Shown in pieces: positions 46,296 through 58,100 of a stretch of 64,000 nucleotides of DNA. A program made the position numbers and the translations under genes. The notes under the pieces were generated by a model. That model was not told where the DNA came from. It did not search any database and saw nothing but the letters and a program-made list of their open reading frames with translations. The stretch is taken from positions 2,482,707 through 2,546,706 of the forward strand of contig CAJSYZ010000008.1 in NCBI GenBank assembly GCA_910574455.1. The letters run 5' to 3'. Source of the stretch: Trichaptum fuscoviolaceum (taxonomy: Eukaryota; Basidiomycota; Agaricomycetes; Hymenochaetales; Trichaptaceae). Numbering within the stretch: the stretch's first letter is position 1; every line of letters starts with the position of its first letter.

Positions 46296-47088
46296 ACTTA
46301 ACTTCCGTATAATCTTATATGGACTGACTGATGATCGTACTTCTGTTGAAAACTCAGAAGCTAACTTATTCATCACCTTTTGGTAGCACTTAGCACTCTT
46401 ATATTCGGACACATCCATTCTTGGCCTGTGTATCTACCTTGTATCATAGCCTGTAGTCAGCAAAAAGATGCTATGTCAAAGATTTCCTGTTCACTCCTTG
46501 AAAGTTACCATCTTGACATGCACGGCGTATTGGTGATATACATACTACATAATCGCTCCTTGAACTCGTAAGGTAACTTTTGTCAGCAATGAAAGCTTGA
46601 AGGGTTGCGTTTGATCGACGTCGCCGCGTCTCCTGTGAATCCATTTCATTCAAGGGTTAACCTCGATCTAGCATCTAAGACTTGCCTTCCTCTGGATCTT
46701 CGGCGATAGAAATGTCAGCGTGCATTGCTGATTTTCGCCGAAGCGGTGTCTAATCCTATCTCAATCAGCTCGCTGAGGAAGGGAAACTTGCAATCATATG
46801 CCAGAGACAGTTCTTTGCCTCTCACAATAATTTGGTCCCACAAGGTCCCACAAACTCTCCGTTGGATCGATCTACGGCGACTGCATGTGATTGTGATAAT
46901 CAATTGCACTCAATTCAACTACGGCAACACTTGACACTGGCTTTCTTGATCGTAAGTTTTAGTGGAAGCAAATCTTCAGCTTACGACAGAACATTTACTG
47001 TGTCATGCGGTATCGAGCCCCCCGTTGTCGAAGAAGATCAACTACATATACACTTCGAAGATCGCAGATTGAATTGCAACTGAGTGAT
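46296..47088. other. Intergenic region, no gene seen
   Basis: About 0.8 kb with only short unsupported frames; it contains the promoter of the HEN1 gene. Confidence 0.5.
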
Positions 47089-48924
47089 ATGTTGCCTTCT
47101 GTAGAACCGCAACTGGACAGTCATCGCGAGCCCGAGGTCGAAATACCCGCTAACAATATAAACATAACTTCACTGGTCTCGGATGAATTTGGGACACACC
47201 CAATGCAAAATCCAGAAGTGATATTCTCACCACCTTTGTATGAACAACGCCGTGCTTGGATTCTCGGAGTCTTGCGTCATGAGCAAGTCACATCAGTAAG
47301 TACATACCACAGCAACGCATTCGAGTGATCCTCTCACTATAATGCACATGTTTCGAATCAATATCGTACCCGCGGATGGTTTTCTATAGGTCATCGATAT
47401 TGGCTGCGGCGAAGGCACCCTTCTTCAATGCCTATGCAATCCTTCATCATACCTTCTTCGCGGCTCCTCTACTACAACGGGACTGGACAACGCAAAACAA
47501 TCCACAGGAGACTCCTTCCATACCTCATCATCATCCTCTCGCAATCCTCCGAATCAGCCCGACCGCCTCCCTTTTGACCTCGATCTCAGCTTCGATCGAA
47601 TCCCAGAGCTGCACATAACGCGCCTAGTCGGGATCGACATCTCCGAGCCCGAGCTCGCGGCATGCGTATCTGCCACGGCGCCCCGTCCGTTCGCCAGCGC
47701 GTCCAGTTCGGAGAGCCTCGGGTTCAGCGTACCGCGCTGGGAGCCTCTCGATGTGCACATTTGGCGCGGATCCCTGGACGTATTGAATGAAAGCTTTATC
47801 GACGCCGAGTGCATTGTTTCCAGTGAAGTGTAAGCAGTAACGATGTCCTCTCCTTTCGCAGCTTCGATCCCGGAGATTGGTGCTTGGAGAGAATACACAT
47901 CGTCGTAGTTTTTAAAGAATCAGATACTGACCAACATGTTCTACACAGAATAGAGCATCTTGAACCGGACGTGTTTCAGTTATTCGCGCCCATGCTTCTC
48001 GGTGTTTACCACCCGCGTCTCCTCGTAGTCACAACACCAAACTTTACCTTTAATGAACGCTTCTTTGCACCAGGGTCGACAGACCTTGAAGGTTATCCGG
48101 ATCCCACCGGTCGTACAAGTCGGGTGTACAGACATCACGACCACAAGTTCGAGTGGACTGTAGACGAATTCTCAGCTTATTGCAGAAGCGAGGCAGAGAG
48201 ATACGGGTATTCAGCGGAAATTGATGCAATTGGACTTCCAATAGGAGCTGATCCTTGGGGGCGGGAAGCTGCACTTGGAAGAGCGACACAAGTGGTATTG
48301 TTCAGACGACAAGACATTTTGACTCTGGAGCAGGATAATGCACGAAGATCGGCTCTGTCAAATGCGAGACCACGAGGTAGAAAGGGGCACGAGCTGGTCG
48401 CTTCATATAGCCATACACCACATATTCGAGCAAAACACCCCTTTTCTAATGCAGAGATCCAAAGCAGTATTTCCAACCAAATGGAAGGATACTACACGGA
48501 AGATGGATGGTCCGTCTGGGATCTCTGGACAGTAGAAGAAATCTCCGCTTCCTGTGGGGGATACTTAGACGTCCTCCTGTCGAGCATTACATCTTGCGGC
48601 AACCTTGAGTTGACTCGCTTAGAAGGAAGACCAACCCTAGACTGGCGGGTAAAGTTCGCGAACGAGAAGCACGAAGAGCTGGTGAAAAAGAGGAGGTCTA
48701 TAGACCAATGGACGACAAAGGACGACTCACCAAAAGTATTCGCCTACAGAGCAGCCTTACAACAAGCCTTCTCTGAGGAGAGCCACCAGACATGGCCAAC
48801 CCGGCCATCGTCTTCTCTAGAAGCTAATTGTTGGCAGTCAAGAGATGAATTCAGCTGGGCCGAGACTGGTTCTTGGAGGAGTATATTTGATGTCGACCAA
48901 GACAATGATAGCTGGTTTAATTAA
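47089..48924 (+). CDS. HEN1: HEN1-type small-RNA 2'-O-methyltransferase
   Basis: Three exons (47089-47295, 47390-47829, 47949-48924) join to 540 residues. The N-terminal EVIFSPPLYEQRRAWILGVL leads into SAM motif I, VIDIGCGEGTLLQCL, and an acidic motif II, LVGIDISEPELAACV. The HEN1-specific metal-binding signature is formed across the second splice: SSEVIEHLEPDVF (the E-x-x-E-H set), then LLVVTTPNFTFNERFF and HHDHKFEWTVDEF (the later His and the F-E-W block). These Mg2+-dependent enzymes methylate the 3'-terminal ribose of small RNAs and protect them from uridylation and decay. The C-terminal 200 residues are less conserved and lack a dsRBD, as in other non-plant HEN1 proteins. It suggests an RNA interference pathway in this fungus; no Dicer or Argonaute lies in the window. 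Confidence 0.9.
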
Positions 48925-49114
48925 AATCCGTAGAGTAAAGTGAAGATCATATAAACGTGATATAGATTTCAGCAAGAGCAAGGCGGTTTGCTCTGATAAA
49001 TTAAAAGCTGGTATGCTACAAAATACAGTGTCTCTGTGGAACCGCTTGTCAGTCTTGTAAACAGATTGCATATCGCAAGCACTCACTTGTACCGCTCCAA
49101 GGTTCAGCACACAT

Positions 49115-49472
49115 TTACGCATCATCGATTATTATCGTCTTTCTAGGCGCTGTGACAAATTGTGAGTTGAAGTACACAAACCGAACGACAAGGTCTGGAT
49201 TAACGAACACATTAGGGGGTGTAACTGCGCAAGGTAGGTGACCATCCACATGAGGTAGCAGCATGTCAGGGTGAGCATGACAGCAGTTCTGGTCAACCTA
49301 GACGCAACAACAAAGAGTATACGGAGCCAAATGCCAATTAGTTTCTAGGACCGAAGAAAAGAGCAAATGTAACGCACGTCTGGTTTGGTCCCTTCGGTGT
49401 TCCCAACCACGCAACCGCCATTAGACCCAAGACTATGATAAATATCGCCAGTAGGGGGAATATTGAAGCCAT
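49115..49472 (-). CDS. VMA9: V-type ATPase subunit e (Vma9)
   Basis: A small three-exon gene (49472-49378, 49297-49209, 49149-49115) giving 72 residues, against 73 in yeast Vma9. The first exon codes MASIFPLLAIFIIVLGLMAV, AWLGTPKGPNQ; the second LTRTAVMLTLTCCYLMWMVT and YLAQLHPL; the third a short MSPRKT tail. The two membrane helices and the LxxxCxYLMWxxxYLxQLHPL signature match the V0 e subunit. The subunit is needed for V0 assembly and proton pumping at the vacuole and Golgi. The second donor (GTTCGT) is non-consensus but is the one that keeps the HPL-x-xPR ending. It lies 190 bp from the 3' end of HEN1 in convergent orientation. The gene is too short and split to stand out as an open frame. 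Confidence 0.85.
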
Positions 49473-51101
49473 TGTTAATCTCTGCCTATAAAGCTCAGAT
49501 GCAGTGAGCAAGCGAGGTTATGGACAGCTGTAGAGGAGGCGCAGCAAGTTGTGGCGAATTCCATAACGATGATTAATTCCTCAAAAGGAAGTTCGCGGAC
49601 GTAAAGTCAACAATGACAAATAGTACAGGTGACATTCAATTTCTGCAAGTGTATGTAGACAAGAGTCTCAACACATTTCCACACTCTCATCTCGTTTATA
49701 TTTTCTTACTAGCAAGACTGGGCGGTTCGTGCAGTTTACTCTTTGAAACTACACCGATGATTCTTCAGAAACGGAAAAGCTTGCTTCTGCTATGGAACGC
49801 GCAGGCTGATGACCACTGAATCTACAGTACTACTTATTCACTCGCTGACATTGGCCAGTTATGTCCGGCCGCCGGCTTCCGCATCTTCTCTCTTGCTAGC
49901 ATCTCTTCGAGCTCCCATCAAATGCAAGAAGAACATAGATATCTGGTTGTCCGGCGCGTAGCTCGTTCGACTGAATAAAGATGAAATGCTGATGGTTTTC
50001 TGAAGCAACCAAATTTGCATCTACTACACGTGGGCCATATTAAATGACTCCCATTCCTATTCTCTCGAATCGACTCTGCAACACAGTGTCCTCATTGGTT
50101 GCATGCAGACCGTGCAATGTCAAGGAATGTATTTGCCGGGAGAACTCGGATGGTGCGGCACTCCTTCTCCTGGAAGTAATGAGGCCTGCAGACAACCCCG
50201 GCCATGCGACGTCCGACGTGCAAAGTGTTTTACGGCCGATCAACCGCGTTACTCTCGGGCTCAGCCGACAACGATTGGATCCTAAAAACCACGCCGAATT
50301 ACGAAGTGCGTGAACTTGGTGATTTCAAGCAATTTCACCACATCTCGCGTTGCATTTCGACGCGCTTTGGTTTTGAGTGAGCGCGAACATGTGCTTGGGC
50401 GATCCTAGTCGACGTCACTCTCCCTTCTGGCGTGTTCTCGGAAACAGGGCGTCTGGATCTTGCACTGAGGTCGCGTGCTCACACGAAGCAAGAAACGGCG
50501 GAACCGACGATTATACAATTCATCGGGGCCTTGCCAGGGCCGACCGCATTACTATCTATGGCCAAGTGTAAGAGTTTCTCCCCCTTGCGTCTGCGTTCGT
50601 TCGGGGGACCGCGACCGTATGCAGACTGGAAGGGGACCATGTCATCGTATTGCAATTTTCAATAACATAACACCCCGTCTGTTACCCCGCCTACCCCACA
50701 TCACAGTTACGCATCTTCAGGATACCTACTTTGTCTGAGGATGCGATTCGTTGCTGTCTTGAGGCGTTCTGGGAAACAAATTGAGTCTGCGGCTACCGGG
50801 GAAGGGAAAATGATTAAGAAATGAATATTGATATAACCCGATTGGATACCCCACCTGAGGTCTAAATGTGGGGGAACACCGCCACCTGGTACCATAAAGG
50901 GGCAGCCCTGCTGTTGGGGGTTTCACATGACTGTCTGCACCCGCGATCAGCCTTGTCCATATGCACTCCAGGTCGCTCGACTTTCAAAAGAACCTGTCTG
51001 GGTCCTTCTCCTCAAACCATCATCATCCTGCTCCTCTTCCCCCGCCCCCGCACGCCGTCCACAACGAGCACGAGCAGCGCATACCACCCCGCGCAGCCGA
51101 C
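49473..51101. other. Intergenic region with divergent promoters
   Basis: About 1.6 kb between the minus-strand Vma9 gene and the plus-strand bHLH gene. Short frames only; nothing recognised. An in-frame ATG at 50961 could extend the bHLH protein by 47 residues. Confidence 0.5.
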
Positions 51102-52370
51102 ATGATGGCGACCATGCCTCTCCTCACGCCCTCTGAGGCCCACGCCTTCCAGTCCTTCCTCGAGCACGTTGACTACTCCGACGTCGTCGCGCCTGAGTGG
51201 GCCATGTATACAAACGGCGTGCACGAAGAATACGCCGACGATGACGAGCCGCGCTTGCGACCGCTCAACGACCCTCTGACGCGAGCTACGAAGGATCTCA
51301 TGTCCCTCGACACCAACCCCATCACGTACAGCGAGTCAGCGGCTGCCGACCGGCATATTTCCATCGACTTGAACTTGGACCTGAACCTCACGCTGAAGCC
51401 CATCTCGCCTAGTAGGACCGACCAGAATCTGCACAGCTTGCCTGACTTTACTGCGGTGGCATCGCCGCACCTGCAGAGACCTCCTCTGACCGTAGCCCCT
51501 AGTCGAACAACGTTTGAAAGCTCGGCCTCCTCTGACTCCCAGTATAGCTCGTCGGATCTTACTCCGCCTCCTCTGACGCCTCCTTCTCTGAAGCGACCTT
51601 ACCCTTCCGTAGTTGATCCAAGCAAAGTCGCAGGGCCAAGTTCCGGCGTGCGTGCACGTTCAAGCTCCGCATTAGTCTCAGGTCCGGCGGCAGGGACGTC
51701 AAGCTCGAAGGGCGCCTCTGTATCCCGTACGAACACAACATCAGCGCCCTCTGCTCCCAAGAAGTCGCGGGTGACTGCGCCGCACCAGACAGGTCCAATA
51801 CTGGGCGCGAAGCCGTCCTTACTCACGCCGTCGCAAAAAAAGGCAAACCATATTCAGTCTGAGCAAAAGCGCCGTGCGAATATTCGCCGTGGATACGAAG
51901 CACTTTGTGAGACTGTGCCGTCTCTCCGAGAAGCCATCCGTGCGGAAGAGGAGGCGCAAGCTCTGGCAAATGCGGCTGGAAGTCGGTCGAGGTCGAAGAA
52001 GAAAAGTCGGGGCAAAAAGGTCGAGCAGGCAGAGAAGATCGATGGTAGAGCAGGGCCAAAGAGCGAGAACATAGTACTTCAAAAAAGTTGGTCCTCTTCT
52101 CTCCTACTTCATATATATGCCTTAACGTTTTTCATTTCCTTATTATTGAATACATTAGCCATCGACCATATTCAGGTCTTGCTCTCTGATCACGCAGCAC
52201 TCAAAGACCGGCTAAATCGTGCACGTAGCGTCCTTCCCCCAGGGCATATGGCACTTGTCCCGGAAACGGTCGGCGAGCTACCTTTGTGGGAAAGAGAATG
52301 GCACGGCGGTGTGGGTTTATTGGACGACGGGAATGCTGACGAAGCAGACTCTGATGAAGATGAATCATAG
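51102..52370 (+). CDS. Basic helix-loop-helix transcription factor with long loop
   Basis: The start MMATMPLLTPSEAHAFQSFL at 51102 is preferred over an upstream in-frame ATG (50961) that precedes a His/Pro-rich, leader-like stretch. The N-terminal half is acidic then Ser/Thr/Pro-rich. The basic region and helix 1 read KANHIQSEQKRRANIRRGYE and ALCETVPSL; the His, Glu and Arg spacing (H-x3-E-x3-R) is that of E-box-binding bHLH proteins. A charged, Lys/Arg-rich loop of about 60 residues follows (EEEAQALANAAG, SRSKKKSRGKKVEQ). An intron (about 52087-52158, ending acattag) joins it to helix 2: SENIVLQKTIDHIQVLLSDH and AALKDRLNRARSVL, which continues as a short zipper-like helix. The tail is acidic (DDGNADEADSDEDES). 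The loop is far longer than the usual 5-20 residues. The target genes are unknown. Confidence 0.83.
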   Translation: MMATMPLLTPSEAHAFQSFLEHVDYSDVVAPEWAMYTNGVHEEYADDDEPRLRPLNDPLTRATKDLMSLDTNPITYSESAAADRHISIDLNLDLNLTLKPISPSRTDQNLHSLPDFTAVASPHLQRPPLTVAPSRTTFESSASSDSQYSSSDLTPPPLTPPSLKRPYPSVVDPSKVAGPSSGVRARSSSALVSGPAAGTSSSKGASVSRTNTTSAPSAPKKSRVTAPHQTGPILGAKPSLLTPSQKKANHIQSEQKRRANIRRGYEALCETVPSLREAIRAEEEAQALANAAGSRSRSKKKSRGKKVEQAEKIDGRAGPKSENIVLQKSWSSSLLLHIYALTFFISLLLNTLAIDHIQVLLSDHAALKDRLNRARSVLPPGHMALVPETVGELPLWEREWHGGVGLLDDGNADEADSDEDES

Positions 52371-53763
52371 CCTCCGGCCCTTTTGTTCTTCGATACACCC
52401 TCACACCCCAAGCATTTCAGTGGCAGTCTGCATTGCCCCCTTACAAGCCTCGGCTGCATACAGCTGGACTCGTTGAGATACTTATTTCTATTCTCTGCTG
52501 CTGTGGACACCTTACGCTTTTCATGTGTACATTTTACCCCATCATGCCTCTTCGTCGCGGCTCATTATTTTGTATCTGAAAAGCCGTCAGAGCATATTAA
52601 TACATGCCTAACTGTGTAATCCTCTGTAACCTTAGAGAGTCCTTGCATGTTTGGAACAACATCGGTCGGAAACTGCTAATCTCCTCACCCCACATATTGT
52701 CCGGACGGTACACTCCTATGAGACCATTTATTCAGACCAATTCCGAAGGATACGCGAAGCCAAATGCCAAACAGAGTTTTATACTAACGTTGGAGAGGCA
52801 ATGGGAGAATAGGGTATGATCGACACGGGAAGCGCGGATTTTATGATGCATAGTCGCAGTAACACGAATTACGTCACCCCGATCGGGACCGCAGCAGTAT
52901 TTCGGCTTACTTATATCTCAAGTGCAGCGGGAGGAAAACAATTGCGTTTTCTTCATGACAAACGCAAGGGCTAAGGCAACAAATACGCAGGGGAGGTGGA
53001 CAACGATGAGGCAAATCATATTATACGGTGGATGCGAGTCCGACGAGACGGCAGACTAACGCGAATTTGACCGGCGAACTACTAGCTACGCTTGAGGTTT
53101 GTGATCTGCATGCAGCAGAAAATTACGAGGGTGCAGGTACGTAGCATAGTCGGACCGGTAGAAACGGCTGGTACGAAGGCTTGTTACCAACAAGACTAAC
53201 TAAATTAGTGAAAGGAGTAAAGTAAATGTTATGATGGTAAGGGGATTTTAATGAGGAATCAGGAACAGAGTTCTATGCTTTATTTTTTGGTCCTTGGGTG
53301 AGATATGCGAGCAAGACGATCAAGAACATCACCACGATTTGACTCCTGCCAAAAATGCGTTTTGTGGCTTGTTGTTGAAATGCTATGTATAATAAGGTGC
53401 GAAGACGTAAGATACGAGTGATGGTGTTTGAGCTGGGAAGGATGGAGACGTGGGGCAGGAGCTGACGTGGGTATACAAGGGGTAAATCGTGATCGAAAGA
53501 TTCTAAGAAAGCAAACGAGATGAAATGAAATGAAGCAATGACAAAAAAGAAACTGCCAAGCCTGCGTGCGTGTAAGTAAGGTCATACGTGTTGGAGACTC
53601 ATCCAACCAGGGTTGCGTACTTGGCCACGTCAACATATGCGTGTTGCTGAAACTGAGTCGCATTTGACGAGAGCTGGAAAGTTGATGAATGGCGGACACG
53701 ACTACAGGATCGGACGGAAGGCAGGGGCGGTAACGCGACCATCAGGCCACGTCACCGTCGACA
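52371..53763. other. Convergent 3' region, no gene seen
   Basis: About 1.4 kb between the bHLH gene and the minus-strand Nudix gene. Purine- and AT-rich patches and short frames only. A 139-codon minus-strand frame (53280-53699) is compositionally like read-through 3' sequence. Confidence 0.45.
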
Positions 53764-54471
53764 TTAACGCCGGGGAGCGAGCGTCGAGAGACTGAGTCCC
53801 TGCGCAAGCTCAGGCTTCCACTGCAAGCGGCGGATCGCCTCGGCGTAGTCGACCCACTCGCGCCGGCGCTCCCGACCTTCGAGCCAGTCTGCGTCGAGAG
53901 AGTGCGTGTCGAGCTCGTAAAAGTGATATGTCGCGGTCTTGCCGTTGATCGTCGTGACGTAGCGCGTGATCGTGCCATGTACACCCGCTGTTCGTCGAAG
54001 CATTCGTCGTGATTGCAGCGAGGCGGGGGTCGGGTTGTCGGATGCAGCGCGGCGATCACGCATGTCGCGTTCGAGTATCGTTTACGTCAATTCGTGTGCA
54101 TATATATGTGGAGAAGAGAAGCGGCGAAGTACGTGAGAGGGTGGGGGACGGGCAGAGGAGCAAAGGGTGAGACCTTCTTCCAGAGCTTCGCGTGAGGCCG
54201 CTGCCTCCAACGTCTTGTCTGTAGTTTCCCAACCTCCTTTGGGTACTGGTTGTACGCATGACGAACATCGTGGATGGATTTGTTTGCCCGGCAAGGCGGT
54301 TGATAAAGTCAGAGCTGGGCGTGCATGACAAAAGCGCTAGAGCTACTTACGGACCCAATTATCTGAGCGTTTTCTGCTGGTGATGACCAGGACCTTGCCT
54401 GCTGATCTTGAGATGGGGATCGCACAGCAGACAACGCGAGGGGTGGCCCGGACCTTGGTACTCGAGCTCAT
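53764..54471 (-). CDS. Diphosphoinositol polyphosphate phosphohydrolase (Nudix, Aps1-like)
   Basis: The start at 54471 gives MSSSTKVRATPRVVCCAIPI, SRSAGKVLVITSRKRSDNWV, then an intron and PKGGWETTDKTLEAAASREA. A further intron splits the Nudix box after REALEE, before an exon continuing with AGVHGTITRYVTTINGKT. The Nudix signature (G-x5-E-x7-REUxEE-x-GU) is complete across the splice; the surrounding VLPKGGWE and ATYHFYELDT match the DIPP/Aps1 subfamily. The C-terminus reads RREWVDYAEAIRRLQWKPEL. These enzymes remove phosphate from inositol pyrophosphates (PP-InsP5 and others) and can cleave diadenosine polyphosphates. About 165 residues are inferred, near the yeast Ddp1/fission yeast Aps1 range. 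The stop is TAA at 53764-53766. Exact internal splice sites were not fully resolved. Confidence 0.88.
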
Positions 54472-55172
54472 GGTGGACGAAGAAGAAAAGGGAGGCAAGA
54501 AGGATGAATGGGGGAGAAGTATAAAGATGGGAGGTTATAAGGGAGGCCCTAATGGCAGTTCAAGTGGCCTTTGAGAGCCAAGTACACCGATTGATGTACA
54601 GGAATGGACTGAGTCGAAGGGGGAGAAGCTGAAGGCGGGTCCGAAGAGAATGAATCTTAGGTAGCTAGCGCCTCGGTTGATTGAGGGATGGGCGGAAAGC
54701 GATGCTGGGACGACCTCTTACGTTGCTCGCGTGCGCAGAATAAGACCAGGCTTGGGGACCTATGAATGGAATGCGACACGGTGGACGTCATGAGTTAGTC
54801 GACAAAGTAGCTAATTAGCTGCATGGCCACCAAACCTGACGAGGACGCGGTGTCTGTTGCAGTTTCGGATGCCTTTTGCGTGTATTTGTTGCAGAAGATG
54901 GGGGAGAACGTAGGGGGGAGACGAGGAGAAGAGTGGGCGTGAGCTTAGGAGACAAGGATGGGGCTGTAGATATGGATGGAAAAATGGTCAGGAATGCGCG
55001 GCATGGCTGATTAGAATATCTCGATCCCTCCAATTCCGGAACTCTCCCACGCTCGTTTCCGCAACCACACACACCACCTCATCCACGCACGTTCATCGGC
55101 ACACATTTCCTTTTTTTCAGTCCTATTTTTCCTCACCTGGCCATCACGACACGTTGTCCACTCGTGGCACCC
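54472..55172. other. Promoter region of the Nudix gene
   Basis: About 0.7 kb between the Nudix start and the 3' end of the ZIP transporter gene, both minus strand. No supported gene. Confidence 0.5.
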
Positions 55173-58100
55173 TCAGTTCATCGATTGAAAATGGCAGAGC
55201 AGTCGTCTACGGTCTGTGATGACTTCTAGATTTTGTCTACAAGTACATGCCAAGTCTCGTGTTTCTACTCTACTTTTCTGCCAGAAAGCCCTCGTCATCG
55301 CGCATTGCTCATCGGCATCTACGCGCTGCGCCAGTGCACCTCCTTGTCCGAGCTGTCCGATAGAGTTGCTGGTTTCATTCATTCCACCTATGGATGAGAC
55401 ATCAAGTCCATCAGCCTCAAGTATGGAAGCGGATAAAGGCACGTACGCAACCAAAAACATGCACAGCACACCAAATGCCATCGCCGAGAACTGAATCAGA
55501 AAACTCGTGTGAGCATACTTAGTTTTGAACTCAATCACTCTAAAATTCGGGAGGAACTTGCCTCTCGAAGCGCCTGCTTGACGCTTTTACTCTCTTGCAA
55601 TAACCTATTTTAAATGAATTTGTCAGTGCACGACAGGGGGAGGGGGGAGAAAAGAAAACAGCATACGTAGGTAGTACTGCGACCGCACCAATATACAAGA
55701 AACCTCCAGCCACAAATGGAATAACCTGATGGATGATAGTAGTATTAATAAAGCCTTATGTCAGACTATAATGAAAAATTATATATAACACTTACCAGGT
55801 CCGCATATTGAACAGTCGTACCCAACAGTCCCTGTGCGTCTTGGCGCACAGCTGCTGCAAGGTCCAACGCAGACGACCCCGAATGGCCGTCCGCAGCTGC
55901 CAAGCTATGAATTGCGATGCCCATGAATGTCCTACGGGTTGAAATCAAAGAGTTTAGGTATGTGTATGATATGGAGCACGTTTGTAGAGTAAGGGAAAGA
56001 GGAAGATGCGAAGGTATGGCCGGAAGCATCGTGCATGCATCGATTCGGTTTCATAGGTGCGAGAAGTGTCAGGAAGGGGAGGGGATAGAAAGACCGAAAC
56101 CATGTTAACTCACCCAATCTGCGCAGAGTAGGTTCAAGTAGCGTACACCCATGAACGGTTTGAGGTAGATGCAGATGTCCAGCGGTGTGAGTGGCACATG
56201 CGATGCATAGTACGGAATGTTTCATGTGTGAGATAAATAAGTCAGACGGCGATTCATGAAAACAAATAGTCGATCGAGGTTTAACAGCAGAGCATTCTAC
56301 AAAGCGAATAGTCTCTATGCCAGGTTCTCGCATGTACGTGTAGTGTAAAAAGATGCTTCTGGTCCCAACGAGAGCATCACGTTCTGGGGTGAAATGGAAC
56401 ATGGACAGCCTCATCATGGGTGTCACTATTTGGGCCTCTAGAGCCCTCAAATAATTGCGAAATAATATGGGACTCCGGCCCAACTGATAAGAATGCAGAA
56501 CAATAGCAAAGGTCGATAAAGACAGAACGTAGACCACTCACAAAGGCGCCTATGGCAGTGATATATTGGCTCTGCATCGCCTGGCGCTTCGAGAAACCCG
56601 ACCGCACGAGAATAGAGTAGTCCGCAATCTCGTGGGGAATCTCGTGCGCAAAACAAGCCAGCGTTGTCGTTGCGCCGATTAGAGGCGAGGAATAGAAGGA
56701 CGCGGCCATACTGGTGTGTCAGATACGCGAGGGAGGGGCAGTATAATTTGTGTGGAGGCCCATCGTGGATAGTGGACAGACAGCAAGCATGCAGATGCGG
56801 GTAGGTGGTTAAAGTCGTGTATCAGGAATAGGGGAGGACGGGCGCAAGGGGCAACGGCGCGAAAGCGAGTCCGAAGATGGTTTAGAATGAGTCGTCGAAG
56901 GTACAATGGGCGAGGTCAGAAGACAAATGGCCATGATGGGGGAGTGGTGGGAGACGATAAGGCCGCACGGGGCATCACAAAAATTATATATAAGGTCAGA
57001 AATCGTCCGGGGCACACACATGCGTGCGCAGGTATATTAAATTGCCAGTTCGGTCGACGGGGGACCAAGGGTAGCATTATTTGGGGAGCATGAATTAGGT
57101 TAGTTTATAAGTCAGCGGCTGTAGGGACCCAATCGGTTGCATAAGACTACGCACGCAAGTCCATCCGTTCTGGAAGACGAGTCCCGCGTTCACGTAAGGA
57201 TTTGGTTCAAAAACAGGCCCCGTCCAAGCGCGAGAATTCGACAGCAAGGTTGTAAATTCAATGTGCGATCGAGGATGGGAAGTTAGCATCGGAAGCAAAA
57301 TGTCAGGAACTTCGGGTTTAATGCTTTGGGCGGAGAGAATGAAAAAAAGAATTCACATATTGTGGACGAAATCGCCAAAAAGATTCAGATATGCTGAAAG
57401 TTTTGAAGGCTTCGCGATGTCGACATGTTCTTTATTTGTGGCAGAATTTGATTCGAACTCTGTTTTCCCTGAACGCGAGCGCAAATTGCTCTCGCCGACA
57501 GTCGACGATACAGCGGTGCTCTGTGCAACCGCATCGCTGCTGTTCGAGCTGGGTGAATGAGAATGGGAATGCCCCACCTCGCCTTCCTCACCACCAAGTA
57601 CCCGGAGCGTTTTCTCCATGACGAAAAAAGCGGCGAAACCGATGAACACGGCCAGGCTTTACGCACGTCAGTGGGGCATCATAGTTTAAAGGCGATACAG
57701 AACTTGGACGAACCCTACTAAAATATTGCGCTTTTCTTCGACCATTACAAAATGTACGCCTGGGTCTTGATGCTCGCCCATAAAGGAATGAGGGACGAGG
57801 TGAAGAAATACGTCAGATAGAAGGCCGCCAGTCTTTCGTTCTAGTTTGTAAGCAACTTAAGTAGATAAATAGGAAGGAACATACAGCAAAGGCAGTCATG
57901 GTATTAAGAGTATTAGTGTTGATTTGTGCTGGAATGACAGCGAGGATAAAATTCGGGACCCTGTCTTCAATGAGCACCATCCCCAAGAAACCAGTCTGCT
58001 ACACGCTCACGAGCTGATATAAAATGTCCCGAGAACTAGGCCAGTAACGTCAGTATCGGAAGCTTGTGCCAGACGAGATAGCTGCGTACCTGCATTCCAG

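Noticed and set aside
53280..53699. 139-codon minus-strand frame downstream of the Nudix gene
   Set aside because: No recognisable domain, skewed composition, probably 3' untranslated sequence.
54815..55072. 85-codon minus-strand frame
   Set aside because: Pro/Ser/Arg-rich with no domain; it lies in the promoter or leader of the Nudix gene.
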